From NCBI GenBank assembly GCA_018267965.1, contig JAFDXK010000001.1, forward strand, positions 248,001-312,000: a stretch of DNA of 64,000 bases. Direction: 5' to 3'. The translations under genes were made by a program, and so were the position numbers. This DNA is from Bacteroidota bacterium. GTDB lineage: Bacteria > Bacteroidota > Bacteroidia > Chitinophagales > Chitinophagaceae. Shown piece by piece: positions 8,664 to 18,075 of the stretch. The notes under the pieces were generated by a model, which saw only the letters and a list, made by a program, of their open reading frames with translations, had not been told where the DNA came from and ran no database searches. How positions within the stretch are numbered: position 1 is the stretch's first letter; the number at the start of each line of letters is the position of its first letter.

Positions 8664-9644
8664 TTATAGTATTGGGATATTAGTAGTAAAACCAATAGAC
8701 ATTCTTTTGAATAAACCGTTATTTACACGGTCAACATCAAAGAAATCGCTGAATTGGAAATTCAAGCCCAGTATTGGTGAGCTAACATGGTCTTTGACTT
8801 TTGTGAGAAACAAAATGCCGCCGGCATTTGTTTTCGGCAGCTCTCCATTAGTAGGTGCAACATTCATGTATAAACTATAGCCTACGTCATAAACATTTTC
8901 GGCAGCTCCATCATCAGTTAGTCGGGTGAATGAAATACTGAGCGGATAGCTGTCAAATTCGGCATACTTACCTTGTTTTACAGTTTTGCCTGTAACTACC
9001 TGTCTTGTAGTATTTGTTGCAGAATCGAAAATTGTCTTTACATCTTTCACCTCTATATCAGAAAGCGAATTATAGTTGTCTTTTCGTGCATAGCCAATTT
9101 TGATACTTACAAGGTACTTGCTATTAATAAGTGCATTATAATTGACCCCTAATCCAATACCATTAAACGTTTGGTTAATGAATTGATTTTTATAAGTAGT
9201 ATCTGCCCTGTAGAGCATATACTTGTTGTTTGAAAAATTAATGTAAAGGGAGCCCCAGTCTATAAAATGATTATCTGGCCTAGTGGCTATCCTGTCAAAT
9301 ATTTTTACTTTGGTAAGCGACATACTAAGGGTCACGCCAGGAGAAAACTGTCCATTTTTAAATACTGTAGCATAACCTTCCGTAGGTTTGGCTTTAATGC
9401 CAGCATTGAAAAATGCTGGAGCTACAAGGTTTATTGGTCCTCTTACCCTGTAATATTCCATACCAATACTTTGGTCGCTGGTATTGGCTTTTATAAGACC
9501 CCTGTTGGTATGTGATCCTGTAACAGATGGGTCTAACATAACAGGGAAAAATAAAGGATTACCATCCTTCGTCTCAAGCAGTTGCTGTGCAGATGCTGGC
9601 AATAACAAAGAGAATAATAGTAGCGTGCATAATAAATAGCGCAT
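8664..9644 (-). CDS. Secreted/outer-membrane hypothetical protein
   Basis: This 326-aa protein has a signal peptide (LLCTLLLFSLLLPASA, cleaved before QQLLE). The rest alternates hydrophobic and polar residues in strand-sized blocks and ends in an aromatic-containing strand (SIGFTTNIPIL). This is consistent with an OM beta-barrel or a large periplasmic beta protein. I do not recognise the family. The gene directly upstream on the same strand (9662-9979) is 17 bases away, so the two probably form one transcript. Confidence 0.65.
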   Translation of the reverse strand: MRYLLCTLLLFSLLLPASAQQLLETKDGNPLFFPVMLDPSVTGSHTNRGLIKANTSDQSIGMEYYRVRGPINLVAPAFFNAGIKAKPTEGYATVFKNGQFSPGVTLSMSLTKVKIFDRIATRPDNHFIDWGSLYINFSNNKYMLYRADTTYKNQFINQTFNGIGLGVNYNALINSKYLVSIKIGYARKDNYNSLSDIEVKDVKTIFDSATNTTRQVVTGKTVKQGKYAEFDSYPLSISFTRLTDDGAAENVYDVGYSLYMNVAPTNGELPKTNAGGILFLTKVKDHVSSPILGLNFQFSDFFDVDRVNNGLFKRMSIGFTTNIPIL

Positions 9645-9661
9645 ATAATAGGTTTTAATGA

Positions 9662-9979
9662 TTAAGCAATAGAATATGTTTCATGAGCATAATTTGGGTC
9701 GGTATTATTGGATATTACCTTGGCGTTTTGCAATTGGTTGTTAATGAGGACACTACAGGTAATTGAGCCACCGACTTTTCCTTCGGCACCCGCATATACA
9801 TCCAAGGTGTCGTCATTAATACTATAGTGTTCAAAGGTTCTCACCCAGTACTTGCCTGCCATATCATAAGCCCAATTGCTTACCCTGGAGCTTGCATTTG
9901 TGTTTTCTAAAAGGATTTCCCAGCTTAAAACACTGCCGACAGATGTAACGCGCATTTCTAAATTGAATGTTTTTGACAT
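9662..9979 (-). CDS. Small beta-rich hypothetical protein
   Basis: This protein of about 105 aa starts at MSKTFNLEMRVTSVGSVLSW. An upstream in-frame extension to 10045 exists but looks non-coding. The protein is beta-rich (SVLSWEILLENTNASSRVSN, VYAGAEGKVGGSITCSVLIN) and resembles in style small cytolysin-like or jelly-roll proteins, but no family can be named. There is no signal peptide. It is probably cotranscribed with the secreted protein downstream at 8664. Confidence 0.5.
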   Translation of the reverse strand: MSKTFNLEMRVTSVGSVLSWEILLENTNASSRVSNWAYDMAGKYWVRTFEHYSINDDTLDVYAGAEGKVGGSITCSVLINNQLQNAKVISNNTDPNYAHETYSIA

Positions 9980-10153
9980 AATATCTTTTCTTGCAAAGAT
10001 TGTCTTGTAAGTGAGACCAGTAAATGGTGGAATTCCCCTGAACACCCCCGTACTTTAAACATTAAATAATGGGAAAAACACGGGTATATTTTGCTGAATT
10101 AATTTGTTACTTGCATTTAAACTTTATTGTTAACGCTTAAAAAAACGAACAAA

Positions 10154-10534
10154 ATGGAATTAAACGAATTATTAGAACGCGATGAGAATAAATTTCTGGC
10201 TCCTGTCATTATCCCTGCTACAGATGCTATACAATTTGTAACCTATTACCAGGCAGGTATAGGCCCAAACGATTTAAAATCGGTATGGCTGGATAGAGAG
10301 ATAATCGATTTTATTTGTAATAATGCACAGGATTTGGATATAGATGGTGTACGCTTATACCTGGCTAAATATAAAGCAGGGGTAGGTTCTGTGGCTGGGG
10401 GCACAACATTTGAGCCCAATAAGCAAACAATTATTGTTGCTCTTACTAAAGCTGTGGGTACCAAACATGAGGATATTGCTTATTTTGATTATGCCAACCC
10501 ATGCCCGCCAAATTGTAATTTAGGTGGTATATAA
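10154..10534 (+). CDS. Hypothetical protein, about 126 aa
   Basis: The start is the ATG at 10154 (MELNELLERDENKF), chosen over a TTG at 10127 because the preceding bases are A-rich leader. The protein has no signal peptide or membrane segment and ends in a Cys/Pro-rich tail (YANPCPPNCNLGGI). The stop is 8 bases before the next gene, a membrane protein, and the histidine kinase follows, so the four genes to 12580 look like one operon. The family is not recognised. Confidence 0.6.
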   Translation: MELNELLERDENKFLAPVIIPATDAIQFVTYYQAGIGPNDLKSVWLDREIIDFICNNAQDLDIDGVRLYLAKYKAGVGSVAGGTTFEPNKQTIIVALTKAVGTKHEDIAYFDYANPCPPNCNLGGI

Positions 10535-10542
10535 TACTATAT

Positions 10543-11223
10543 ATGGACTTGCTTAAAGACGCATTTGTATTAGAAGTGATCACTTGCTGTGCAGGTTTGG
10601 TTACCATTAGGTATATCAAACCTGCATTTTTAAGATTATTGATACCATTGTTTTTTTTAAGTGCCGTAAATGAATACCTCGTACTCTCCAAAACACTGCC
10701 ACATTCTAATTATGGGTATAATTTTTTTTCGCTGATTGAAATGCCTGTACTGTTTTGTTTCTTTTATAAAATATACACGAGTGCAGGAATTAGAAAGCTG
10801 ATAGTCTTGGGAGGAGTTTTTCTGTTTGTCTATTTTATTATTGATGTTTGCTACCTCAAAAAGTGGATACTATTGCATGATGATTCGCTAAGGATATACA
10901 ATCTGGCAGTTATTTTTTTGTCGGTATATTATTTCTACAGTATTCTATCAGCAGAATATTACCGATTGGGCCTGGATCCTGTTTTTTTTATTTGTATAGG
11001 CCTATTCTTATATCATAGCCTTCTATTTATCAATTTTACTTTACAGCCTGAGCCCGATTACATGAAATACCAGCATGCTAAACATACCTATTATTCACTG
11101 ATAAAAATTGCGAACTATTTATATTACCTTCCTGTTTGTTATGCATTTGTATTATGTTATCTCAATCGGAACAAATCTCAAGTGATATCACCTCCAGGTT
11201 CATCTTCGCATTCAGCATCCTGA
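10543..11223 (+). CDS. Polytopic membrane protein upstream of histidine kinase
   Basis: This 226-aa protein is mostly hydrophobic, with about six to seven predicted membrane segments (for example LIVLGGVFLFVYFIIDVCYL and VFFICIGLFLYHSLLFINF). Its 3' end overlaps the start of the kinase by about 70 bases in another frame, implying coupled translation. Proteins of this size and topology often precede LytS/NarX-type kinases in Bacteroidota and may form the sensing part, since the kinase itself has only one membrane helix. That role is inference. Confidence 0.7.
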   Translation: MDLLKDAFVLEVITCCAGLVTIRYIKPAFLRLLIPLFFLSAVNEYLVLSKTLPHSNYGYNFFSLIEMPVLFCFFYKIYTSAGIRKLIVLGGVFLFVYFIIDVCYLKKWILLHDDSLRIYNLAVIFLSVYYFYSILSAEYYRLGLDPVFFICIGLFLYHSLLFINFTLQPEPDYMKYQHAKHTYYSLIKIANYLYYLPVCYAFVLCYLNRNKSQVISPPGSSSHSAS

Positions 11224-11945
11224 TAATTGCAATAGCATTTTTATGCCTGTTGTTTTTTATTATAGCCCGACAACGACAAAACAGATTGTACTTACAAAAG
11301 TTAGCCATGCAAGACCTCGAAAAACAAATGTTGCAAAGCCAGGTAGAGATACATGAAGTAACACTTAACGCACTTAGCAAAGAACTGCATGATAATGTTG
11401 GACAAATGCTCAGCAGCGCTAAGATGCTGTTAGGGGTTGCCGCAAAGCACCCTGACAAATCAACAGAATTGATAGCAACTACTGAAAAAACTCTATCAGA
11501 GGCTATACACAGCCTACGAACGTTATCGAAAACGCTGGATAAAGATTGGATATCGCAATTTAGTTTAATAGAAAACCTTTTGCTGGAAAAAGAACGTAAT
11601 AGTATAGCACAGTCTTTACAAATACATTTACACTATAATCAAGAGCCGGTTCTTGCTAACGATGCACAGGTTATACTGTTTCGCATCATACAGGAAGCAA
11701 TACAAAATACGGTGAAGCATGCCAATGCCTGTAACCTGTATGTTGACATCACTGAACAGAATTGTGATTTGAACGTAACTATAAAAGATGATGGAAGGGG
11801 ATTTGATATAACACAGCAAACCCAAATGGGAATGGGGATTAACAATATCAAAAACAGAACAGACATATTGGGGGGCAATGTTGAATGGCAAAATAATGAA
11901 GGTACTACTATACGCATACACATTCCTAATATTATTGCGCAATGA
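11154..11945 (+). CDS. Sensor histidine kinase (HisKA_3/HATPase_c)
   Basis: This kinase has about 263 aa. One membrane helix lies at residues about 17-40 (FAFSILIIAIAFLCLLFFII), followed by a short coiled linker. A HisKA_3 dimerisation domain follows, with the phosphoacceptor in LHDNVGQ at about H79. The HATPase domain has the N box (FRIIQEAIQNTVKHA), DDGRGFD, and GMGINNIKNR. It is a short kinase without a PAS or periplasmic sensor, so signal input probably comes from the overlapping membrane protein upstream. The start at 11154 is preferred over TTG 11136. Its stop overlaps the response regulator start (ATGA). Confidence 0.9.
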   Translation: MLSQSEQISSDITSRFIFAFSILIIAIAFLCLLFFIIARQRQNRLYLQKLAMQDLEKQMLQSQVEIHEVTLNALSKELHDNVGQMLSSAKMLLGVAAKHPDKSTELIATTEKTLSEAIHSLRTLSKTLDKDWISQFSLIENLLLEKERNSIAQSLQIHLHYNQEPVLANDAQVILFRIIQEAIQNTVKHANACNLYVDITEQNCDLNVTIKDDGRGFDITQQTQMGMGINNIKNRTDILGGNVEWQNNEGTTIRIHIPNIIAQ

Positions 11946-12580
11946 AAATAAATATAGGCATAGTAGATGACCACCGGTTATTTCTCAAATCGCTCAGCTT
12001 GCTATTGAAAGAGTTTGTCGGGTTTAATGTAATGCTGGAAGCACTGAATGGGAAAGATTTGCAGGAAAAATTAGCTGTAACAAACGACTTGCCGGATATT
12101 ATGTTGGTAGACGTCAATATGCCACAGTTGGACGGCGAAGCAACAGTTAAATGGTTGCATGAAACACACCCCTTAATTAAATGTGTGGCACTATCAATGA
12201 AAGATGATGACAGGACTGTAATAAAAATGATAAAAGCAGGCTGTTGTGCATATTTATTAAAGGATATTCATCCTGATGAGCTGGAGCGTGCTATACATGA
12301 AATTTGGAAAAAAGAGTATTATAACGGAGATGCCTGCAATATAAATTATCGAAGATTATTGAACAGCAACACAGTTAATGACATAAAAATAACAGACAGA
12401 GAGAAGCTTTTTTTAGAGTTGGCATGCAGTGACAAAACCTATAAGCATATAGCCTCACTGATGGGCGTGTCAGAGCGCACAGTAGATAGTTACAGAGAAA
12501 GCTTATTTGAAAAGCTTGTTGTTCAAAGCAGAGTTGGGATGTGTCTGGAAGCCATAAAAAAAGGACTGATAGACCTATAA
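11942..12580 (+). CDS. NarL/LuxR-family response regulator
   Basis: This 212-aa protein has an N-terminal receiver domain with acidic pocket residues in IVDDHR, phosphoacceptor D57 in LVDVNMPQLDG, and a K in SMKDDD. The C-terminal LuxR-type HTH (CSDKTYKHIASLMGVSERTV) covers residues about 155-205. It is the cognate regulator of the kinase, whose gene it overlaps by four bases. Targets are not evident; autoregulation of the four-gene operon is plausible but not shown. Confidence 0.92.
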   Translation: MKINIGIVDDHRLFLKSLSLLLKEFVGFNVMLEALNGKDLQEKLAVTNDLPDIMLVDVNMPQLDGEATVKWLHETHPLIKCVALSMKDDDRTVIKMIKAGCCAYLLKDIHPDELERAIHEIWKKEYYNGDACNINYRRLLNSNTVNDIKITDREKLFLELACSDKTYKHIASLMGVSERTVDSYRESLFEKLVVQSRVGMCLEAIKKGLIDL

Positions 12581-12712
12581 ACTATTACCCGTAAGGCTTA
12601 TTGCCTAAATAAGAACTGCTCTTGCTTTTTTTAATGATTAAACACTTCTTTCAATCCCCCCTTCGCGTCATTTTTAAAAAATTCAATAATTTTTTTTGGT
12701 TGAACGTAAAAC

Positions 12713-12732
12713 TTAGTTTAATATTGAACTAA
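12713..12732. promoter_or_regulatory. Probable BlaI operator
   Basis: TTAGTTTA-ATAT-TGAACTAA is an 8-4-8 inverted repeat with one mismatch. It lies 12 bases before the BlaI-like start codon, where an autoregulatory operator is expected. Confidence 0.6.
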
Positions 12733-12744
12733 ATTGTTAGTTTG

Positions 12745-13107
12745 ATGAAACGTCTTACGAAGGCCGAAGAGCAAATCATGATGGTGTTGTGGGAGCATGG
12801 CAGCGGACTGCTGATGGAGCTGGTAGAGAAAATGCCTGAGCCGCAACCGCATAAAAATACCGTGGCTACCATCCTTAAGATACTGGTAGAGAAAGGTTTT
12901 GTGAAGATTGAATCTGTGGGGCGCTTCCACCGTTATCATGCAGCCATTACCAAAGAAGCATACAGCACCCGTACACTGACGAGTGTAGTAAAAGATTATT
13001 TCGAAGGCTCATTCAGTAGCGCCGTTTCTTTCCTGGTAGAAACAAAAAAACTGTCTGTTGCAGATCTGGAATTATTGTTGAAACAACTAAAAAATAATTC
13101 AAAATGA
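12745..13107 (+). CDS. BlaI/MecI/CopY-family repressor
   Basis: This protein of about 120 aa has the BlaI winged-helix fold: LTKAEEQIMMVLWEHGSG at the N-terminus, the wing region NTVATILKILVEKGFVKIES, and a C-terminal dimerisation helix (SVADLELLLKQLKNN). BlaI proteins repress their own operon and are inactivated by the partner M56 protease. The ATG at 12745 is preferred over an in-frame TTG three bases upstream. The stop overlaps the M56 gene by ATGA, and an inverted repeat just upstream fits an operator. Confidence 0.92.
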   Translation: MKRLTKAEEQIMMVLWEHGSGLLMELVEKMPEPQPHKNTVATILKILVEKGFVKIESVGRFHRYHAAITKEAYSTRTLTSVVKDYFEGSFSSAVSFLVETKKLSVADLELLLKQLKNNSK

Positions 13108-14567
13108 TAGCGTCTATTTTCATCTACAGTTTGAAGTCAACGATATGCTCGGCCATCTTCGTGGCATATTACCTGCTGGTGCTGAAGAATACACAGATGA
13201 ACAGCTTTAACAGGGTTTACCTGTTGATGGCAGCGTTGTGCAGTTTGTTACTTCCGTTCACCGATTTTCAGTTATTGCATATAGCACCAACCGCTGTGCC
13301 TGATTTTCCGCTGTTGCAGATTGCAGGGCAGGGTACAGAAACAGACGTTGTGAAGCATGCCACTACTACAAGCTTTAACTGGTGGGTATTGTTAGAGGCG
13401 CTTTATTACATTGTTGCCATAGCTATGGTACTGATGCTGGTGGTAAAATCTGTGTTTATCATTATTCTGAAAAAGAAAGGACAACCGTTAAAAAGAGAAG
13501 GATTTGTGCTGGTGAAAACCAACGACTCACGTGCTCCGTTCTCATTTATGAATATGCTTTTCTGGCCCGTGCACATGCGCGAAGACAGCCCCGAAGGTAA
13601 CGGAGTACTGATGCACGAACTGGCACACATCAGGCAGCACCATACGATAGACAAAGTATGTATGCAACTGATGTTAGCGGTATGCTGGCTCAATCCGTTC
13701 AACTGGTTTATCAAAAAAGAACTGTGGCTGCAACACGAATTCCTGGCTGACAGGTATGCCATTAAAGATGGTGATGGTGATATGTTTGCCCGTATGCTGT
13801 TGCTGGATGTTGCAGATGCTTATAACAAATCCATCATTAGTCCGTTTTTTCAATCACCCGTAAAAAGAAGGTTCCTTATGCTTACGGCATCCGCTAAAAA
13901 CAAATACGCTTTGTTGCGACGCTTTTTGAGTGTGCCCGTAATGCTTATTGCCGTATTCTTATTATCTGCTTATACAGACAAATCAGCGCCCGTTGCAGCA
14001 TCACAAGATAAGATAGTATTGGTGCTGGACCCCGCACATGGCGGAGAAGATGCAGGCGGAAAGAGTGCTTATGGTTACCAGGAAAAAGATTTCACTCTGG
14101 CGCTATGTAAAAAGATGGAGGCTCTGGCGGGAGCATATAATATCAAAATCATTGCTACTCGAAACGAGGATACTTATCCAAGTTTGGAAGAGCGTGTGAA
14201 ACTGGGGAATAGTACAAATGATGCGATATTTCTGTCAGTTCATATCAATCAGAGTTCTGCAGTACGCGATAATACTTACCAACTGGGCATCAACCCTAAA
14301 GGTGGTAATTACAGTAAAAGTGCTTTGCTTGCTTCTGCTATTGGTGCTAAACTGAAAAGTCAGCAATTGCCTGTAGAGGTGGTTGACCACAGGATGGCGT
14401 ACATATTGCGTGAGAGCAAGCACCCGGCTATACTTATAGAATGTGGTAATCTGGATGATCCTGAAAATATTGCGCTGTTGAAAGATAATGCCCGAACAGA
14501 TGAATTGTGCAGAAACATTCTGAGTGGTATTGTTGATTATAACACCAGGTTAAAAGCACAAAAATAG
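13104..14567 (+). CDS. BlaR1-type M56 metalloprotease fused to N-acetylmuramoyl-L-alanine amidase domain
   Basis: In this 487-aa protein the N-terminal half is an M56 integral-membrane protease. It has several membrane helices, the zinc site HELAH at residues 171-175, and the third ligand region HEFLADRYA near 213. A membrane segment (VPVMLIAVFLLSAYT) near 280-295 leads to a C-terminal Amidase_3-like domain from about residue 303. That domain has DPAHGGEDAG, YQEKDFTLAL, SVHINQS and the catalytic-Glu-type motif ILIECGNLDDPE. In BlaR1 the external domain binds beta-lactam; here it is replaced by what looks like an intact peptidoglycan amidase. It overlaps the BlaI gene by four bases. It probably senses cell-wall material, by inference. 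Confidence 0.88.
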   Translation: MIASIFIYSLKSTICSAIFVAYYLLVLKNTQMNSFNRVYLLMAALCSLLLPFTDFQLLHIAPTAVPDFPLLQIAGQGTETDVVKHATTTSFNWWVLLEALYYIVAIAMVLMLVVKSVFIIILKKKGQPLKREGFVLVKTNDSRAPFSFMNMLFWPVHMREDSPEGNGVLMHELAHIRQHHTIDKVCMQLMLAVCWLNPFNWFIKKELWLQHEFLADRYAIKDGDGDMFARMLLLDVADAYNKSIISPFFQSPVKRRFLMLTASAKNKYALLRRFLSVPVMLIAVFLLSAYTDKSAPVAASQDKIVLVLDPAHGGEDAGGKSAYGYQEKDFTLALCKKMEALAGAYNIKIIATRNEDTYPSLEERVKLGNSTNDAIFLSVHINQSSAVRDNTYQLGINPKGGNYSKSALLASAIGAKLKSQQLPVEVVDHRMAYILRESKHPAILIECGNLDDPENIALLKDNARTDELCRNILSGIVDYNTRLKAQK

Positions 14568-14647
14568 TACGTGCATAAGTATGAGAATAAACACGAAGTA
14601 CCAGTATTAATAACCTCTTAGCGGTAATCATCTAACACATAACGGTT

Positions 14648-14941
14648 ATGAAAAAAAATTGCGGAATAATTTTCGCAGGGGCATTCTTTGTCCTTTTGCA
14701 AACGAGTATGGCTCAAAATTCGGATAAACTCTCCAAGGCAGATACCGGTAAAATGAGCTGGCAACAATACGACAGTCTTGCTGCAGTACAGGCATTTAAC
14801 ACGGATACTATCGGCGCGATGGAAAGTTATTTGAAATCGCTGCAATTGAACCCTGACAACAAGAATGCGAAGTTTAACTACGAAAAGCTGGATTATTTAT
14901 TTATCAAATCATACCAATCGATGTATGATATCAATCCGTAA
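14648..14941 (+). CDS. Small secreted TPR-like protein
   Basis: This 97-aa protein has a signal peptide (GIIFAGAFFVLLQTSMA, cleaved before QNSDK). The mature part has one helical repeat that resembles a single TPR (AMESYLKSLQLNPDNKNAKF). It lies between the M56/amidase gene and the OM barrel gene, ending 17 bases before the latter, so it belongs to the same locus. The function is unknown; a periplasmic adaptor is possible. Confidence 0.6.
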   Translation: MKKNCGIIFAGAFFVLLQTSMAQNSDKLSKADTGKMSWQQYDSLAAVQAFNTDTIGAMESYLKSLQLNPDNKNAKFNYEKLDYLFIKSYQSMYDINP

Positions 14942-14957
14942 AATTCAATCAATACAA

Positions 14958-17333
14958 ATGAAGCATATTATTTTGTCTGTATTCTTTTTGCTTTTTGCTA
15001 CCATTATAAGCATGGCACAAGAAAATATTCACGGAAAAATAACTGATGAAAAAGGTAAGCCTGTTTCCGGTGCTGTAATAGGCGTGCTGAACGGCAAGGA
15101 TTCGAGCCTGGTGAAAATAGCTGTATCTGATAAAGCAGGCAATTACACTATAGCAAGAAACGGAGCGGGGACATTGCTGTTGAAAGCTGAGAAGAGACGG
15201 TTTGTCACACGGGTGGTAAGCATCAACGGGCAAGATTCGGTGATAGATATAATGCTTGCAGATATTAAGGAGATGGGCGACGTGGTTATTACCGACCGCA
15301 GAAAACTTATTGAAGAGAAATCTGACAGGACCGTTTTTAATGTAGAAAAAAGTGTAGTGGCTTTTGGCGGCGATGCTTTGGAAGCAATTAAAAAAATGCC
15401 GGGTGTACTGGTGCAACAACAACAAATTAATATCAGTGGCCTCAGCAGTGTAAATGTTATGGTGAATGGAAGGCTACAACACTTGTCGGGCGATGAACTG
15501 ATACAGTTTCTCAGGAGCATACCTGCCAACAACCTGTCTAAAATAGAATTGATAACCTCTCCGGGTGCAAAATATGATGCTGCTGGTAATGGCGGCCTCA
15601 TAAACCTGGTATTGAAGAAAAATTTAAAAGAGGGGTTGAACGGCAGTGTTACAGGGCATTATAACCGCAACACTTTCAATAGCCCATCGGGCAGCTTGTC
15701 ATTGCAATACAGAAAAGGCAAATTCAATTTTTACACAAACGATAATGCCGCAAACGAGAAGTTGTTGTACACCAACAATGTGGATTATAGTTATGGCAAT
15801 CAAAACTGGAACCGCACCATCAGCACAGACTATGGCAGTAAAAGTATCAGAGCTCAGGGTGGTGTTGATTATGAGCTGAATAAAAGAATGACACTGGGTG
15901 TTGTGTATACAGAGAACTATGGCCGCAACGATAGTAAAGAATATGTGTCGGCAACCGAATACAGGGCGCCGGTGTACGCAGATAGTATTATCAACTCAGA
16001 GTCGTCATCGCACGAGCAGTTCTTGCATAAGCGTGCAGCTAATATCAACTACGAATGGCGAATAGATACCACCGGCAAAAAACTGAGTGTGAGTGCCGAT
16101 TATTTTTCGCAGGAAATGGAGAAAGAAAGAAATTTCAATATTGATAATTATAATGGTGTCAATACGCAAAGTAACGTAACAAAGCTACGGATATACGAAA
16201 GCCCTGCTATTGATATTCGTTCTGTTAATGCAGACCTCGAACTGCCTTATTCTTTTGCGGATATTTCTCTTGGTGGCAAGATGTCTTTTACTGATAATGA
16301 AGCAGGGTTTATTTTTCAGAGACAATTGCCTGCAGGATTTACCACTGACAGTAGCAAATCGAATCATTTTTTATACAAAGAGCAAATACAGGCAGGCTAC
16401 CTGAGCATGAAGAAAAGCATGAAGCAGTTTGAAGTAGTGGCTGGGCTGCGCGCAGAGCGAACCATTGCAAAGGGCATCACACCGGATAGAAAAACTGATT
16501 TTGATAAAGATTATACACAGTTATTTCCTTCGGCAACCATTAGCTATAAGATGAATGAGCATCATAATTTTGTAGCCAGTTATATGCGCCGTATAGAAAG
16601 GCCGAGCTATGGACTGCTGAACCCGTTTAAAATGTATTTTACCGAAAATACTTACCAGCAAGGCACCCCGGGTTTGCTGCCTGCTACCACCAATAGTTTC
16701 AGGATATCGTGGTATATGAATGCCAAATACCATTTGCGCCTGCGTATGAACCAGGTGAACAATTATTTTGACAGGATATATTTTACCGACAGCGTAGCAG
16801 GTGCTACCGTAGCTACGAGAGCCAACCTGGGCAAAGCATGGTTTTACGTAGCTAATTTTTCGTTTTCGGAAAGCCCTGCCAAATGGTGGGATATGAACGG
16901 AGAGGTGAGCTGTACTTACAATCGTTTTGTGCTGGATGCATACGGCTCTGCAAATGTCTATGACGGCTGGAGCGCATGGATAGAACTGAACAATACTTTT
17001 TATCTGAACAAGAAGAAAACACTGATAGCAGAGTTGAACGGATATTATTATTCGCCGAGGCAAAAGGATTATAAACTATGGAAGGAAATGAAAAATATAA
17101 CGGGCGGTTTGAAAGCACTGCTGCTGAATAAGACATTGTCTGTAGGTGTGGCATTTGACGACCCTTTTGCAACAACGGGCTGGCGACAGATAAATAAAGA
17201 AAACGGAACTGACGAATATTCTTATGATGATGAACGGAGCATAAGTGTAAGCGTGAGTTATAAATTTGGTAATAAAAACCTGAAGGCTAAAAACAGGCCT
17301 GAGGTTACAGAAGAGATACAGAGAGCGAGGTAA
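14958..17333 (+). CDS. TonB-receptor-like outer membrane beta-barrel protein (OMP_b-brl_3)
   Basis: This protein of about 791 aa has a signal peptide (ILSVFFLLFATIISMA), then a CarboxypepD_reg-like beta-sandwich (GKITDEKGKPVSGAVIGVLN). A plug-like region with VNVMVNGRLQHLSGDELI and ITSPGAKYDAAGNGGLINLV follows, and then a long barrel. It matches the OM beta-barrel family often found downstream of BlaI/BlaR-type genes in Bacteroidota. The ATG at 14958 is used because the signal peptide begins there; an in-frame extension overlaps the previous gene. The likely role is import or envelope remodelling, and the substrate is unknown. Confidence 0.85.
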   Translation: MKHIILSVFFLLFATIISMAQENIHGKITDEKGKPVSGAVIGVLNGKDSSLVKIAVSDKAGNYTIARNGAGTLLLKAEKRRFVTRVVSINGQDSVIDIMLADIKEMGDVVITDRRKLIEEKSDRTVFNVEKSVVAFGGDALEAIKKMPGVLVQQQQINISGLSSVNVMVNGRLQHLSGDELIQFLRSIPANNLSKIELITSPGAKYDAAGNGGLINLVLKKNLKEGLNGSVTGHYNRNTFNSPSGSLSLQYRKGKFNFYTNDNAANEKLLYTNNVDYSYGNQNWNRTISTDYGSKSIRAQGGVDYELNKRMTLGVVYTENYGRNDSKEYVSATEYRAPVYADSIINSESSSHEQFLHKRAANINYEWRIDTTGKKLSVSADYFSQEMEKERNFNIDNYNGVNTQSNVTKLRIYESPAIDIRSVNADLELPYSFADISLGGKMSFTDNEAGFIFQRQLPAGFTTDSSKSNHFLYKEQIQAGYLSMKKSMKQFEVVAGLRAERTIAKGITPDRKTDFDKDYTQLFPSATISYKMNEHHNFVASYMRRIERPSYGLLNPFKMYFTENTYQQGTPGLLPATTNSFRISWYMNAKYHLRLRMNQVNNYFDRIYFTDSVAGATVATRANLGKAWFYVANFSFSESPAKWWDMNGEVSCTYNRFVLDAYGSANVYDGWSAWIELNNTFYLNKKKTLIAELNGYYYSPRQKDYKLWKEMKNITGGLKALLLNKTLSVGVAFDDPFATTGWRQINKENGTDEYSYDDERSISVSVSYKFGNKNLKAKNRPEVTEEIQRAR

Positions 17334-17378
17334 AACAAGATGAGTGGTGTTGTATACTAAATTCATTATCTTGGTAGT

Positions 17379-17483
17379 ATGACACCACTACAAAAGAACT
17401 TGGCGCTCATTGCCTATCCTATACTGCTGATACTAATTGGTGTGGCGATACGTGCATACAGAAGACGCAGAGAAAAAAAGTAA
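17379..17483 (+). CDS. Very small single-pass membrane protein
   Basis: This 34-codon frame begins MTPLQKNLALIAYPILLILI, with one clear membrane helix, and ends in a strongly basic tail (RAYRRRREKK). It sits alone between convergent-ended neighbours, with a short A/T-rich leader containing TATCTTGG. Its amphipathic design argues for a real small protein, but no family is recognised. Confidence 0.5.
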   Translation: MTPLQKNLALIAYPILLILIGVAIRAYRRRREKK

Positions 17484-17659
17484 AGTTGTTTTCTTTCAGA
17501 TTTTTGCAGCTTTTGCCTGCGCGCTTATTATTTATAAAGTTGATTGCTATGTGCATCATTGTAGCCCGCATCTTTATTTTCTTTACTTGCAAAGCCCCGG
17601 GGTTGTGAGGCAGTATTGGAGTATTTGCCGATGAGGATGATGCGTCTGCACATAAAAAA

Positions 17660-17678
17660 GCCCTGCTGTATGCAGGGC
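17660..17678 (-). terminator. Terminator of the cold-shock gene
   Basis: A perfect 7-bp stem (GCCCTGC / GCAGGGC) with loop TGTAT is followed on the minus strand by a T-run (CTTTTTTATG). It lies about 25 bases beyond the stop of the csp gene. Confidence 0.85.
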
Positions 17679-17703
17679 CGGGAATAATAAATTATGTTGA
17701 GCA

Positions 17704-17898
17704 TTAATTAACTATTCTAACATCAACGGCATTGAGGCCTTTTTTGCCATCTTGTACGTTGAAAGACACTCTGTCGCCTTCTCTGATATCAGCTGAAAGA
17801 CCTGAAACATGAACGAAAATGTCTGCACTACCGTCTGCCGGTGTGATAAAACCAAAACCTTTGGTGTTGTTGAAAAACTTTACTGTACCTTCTTGCAT
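17704..17898 (-). CDS. Cold-shock-domain RNA chaperone
   Basis: This 64-aa protein is a complete CSD. RNP1 is NNTKGFGFITPA and RNP2 is ADIFVHVSGL, with the usual FNVQDGKKGLNAVDV end. Such proteins bind single-stranded RNA and DNA and melt secondary structure. The gene is monocistronic with a strong terminator. It is 65 bp upstream-separated by A/T-rich leader of the type common to csp genes. Confidence 0.95.
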   Translation of the reverse strand: MQEGTVKFFNNTKGFGFITPADGSADIFVHVSGLSADIREGDRVSFNVQDGKKGLNAVDVRIVN

Positions 17899-18075
17899 TA
17901 AATTGTATTTAAATTATTAAAAAGCAAATGTACAACAAAATATTGACGTTTCTTTAATTTCTTGATATTTTCTGTAAAATATGCCCGATACTACTACATA
18001 ACGCATTGATAATAGCCTTCGGTATACTAACGAAAAAACATGGCAGTTAGTGATATAACGGGAGGTTTTACGTGT

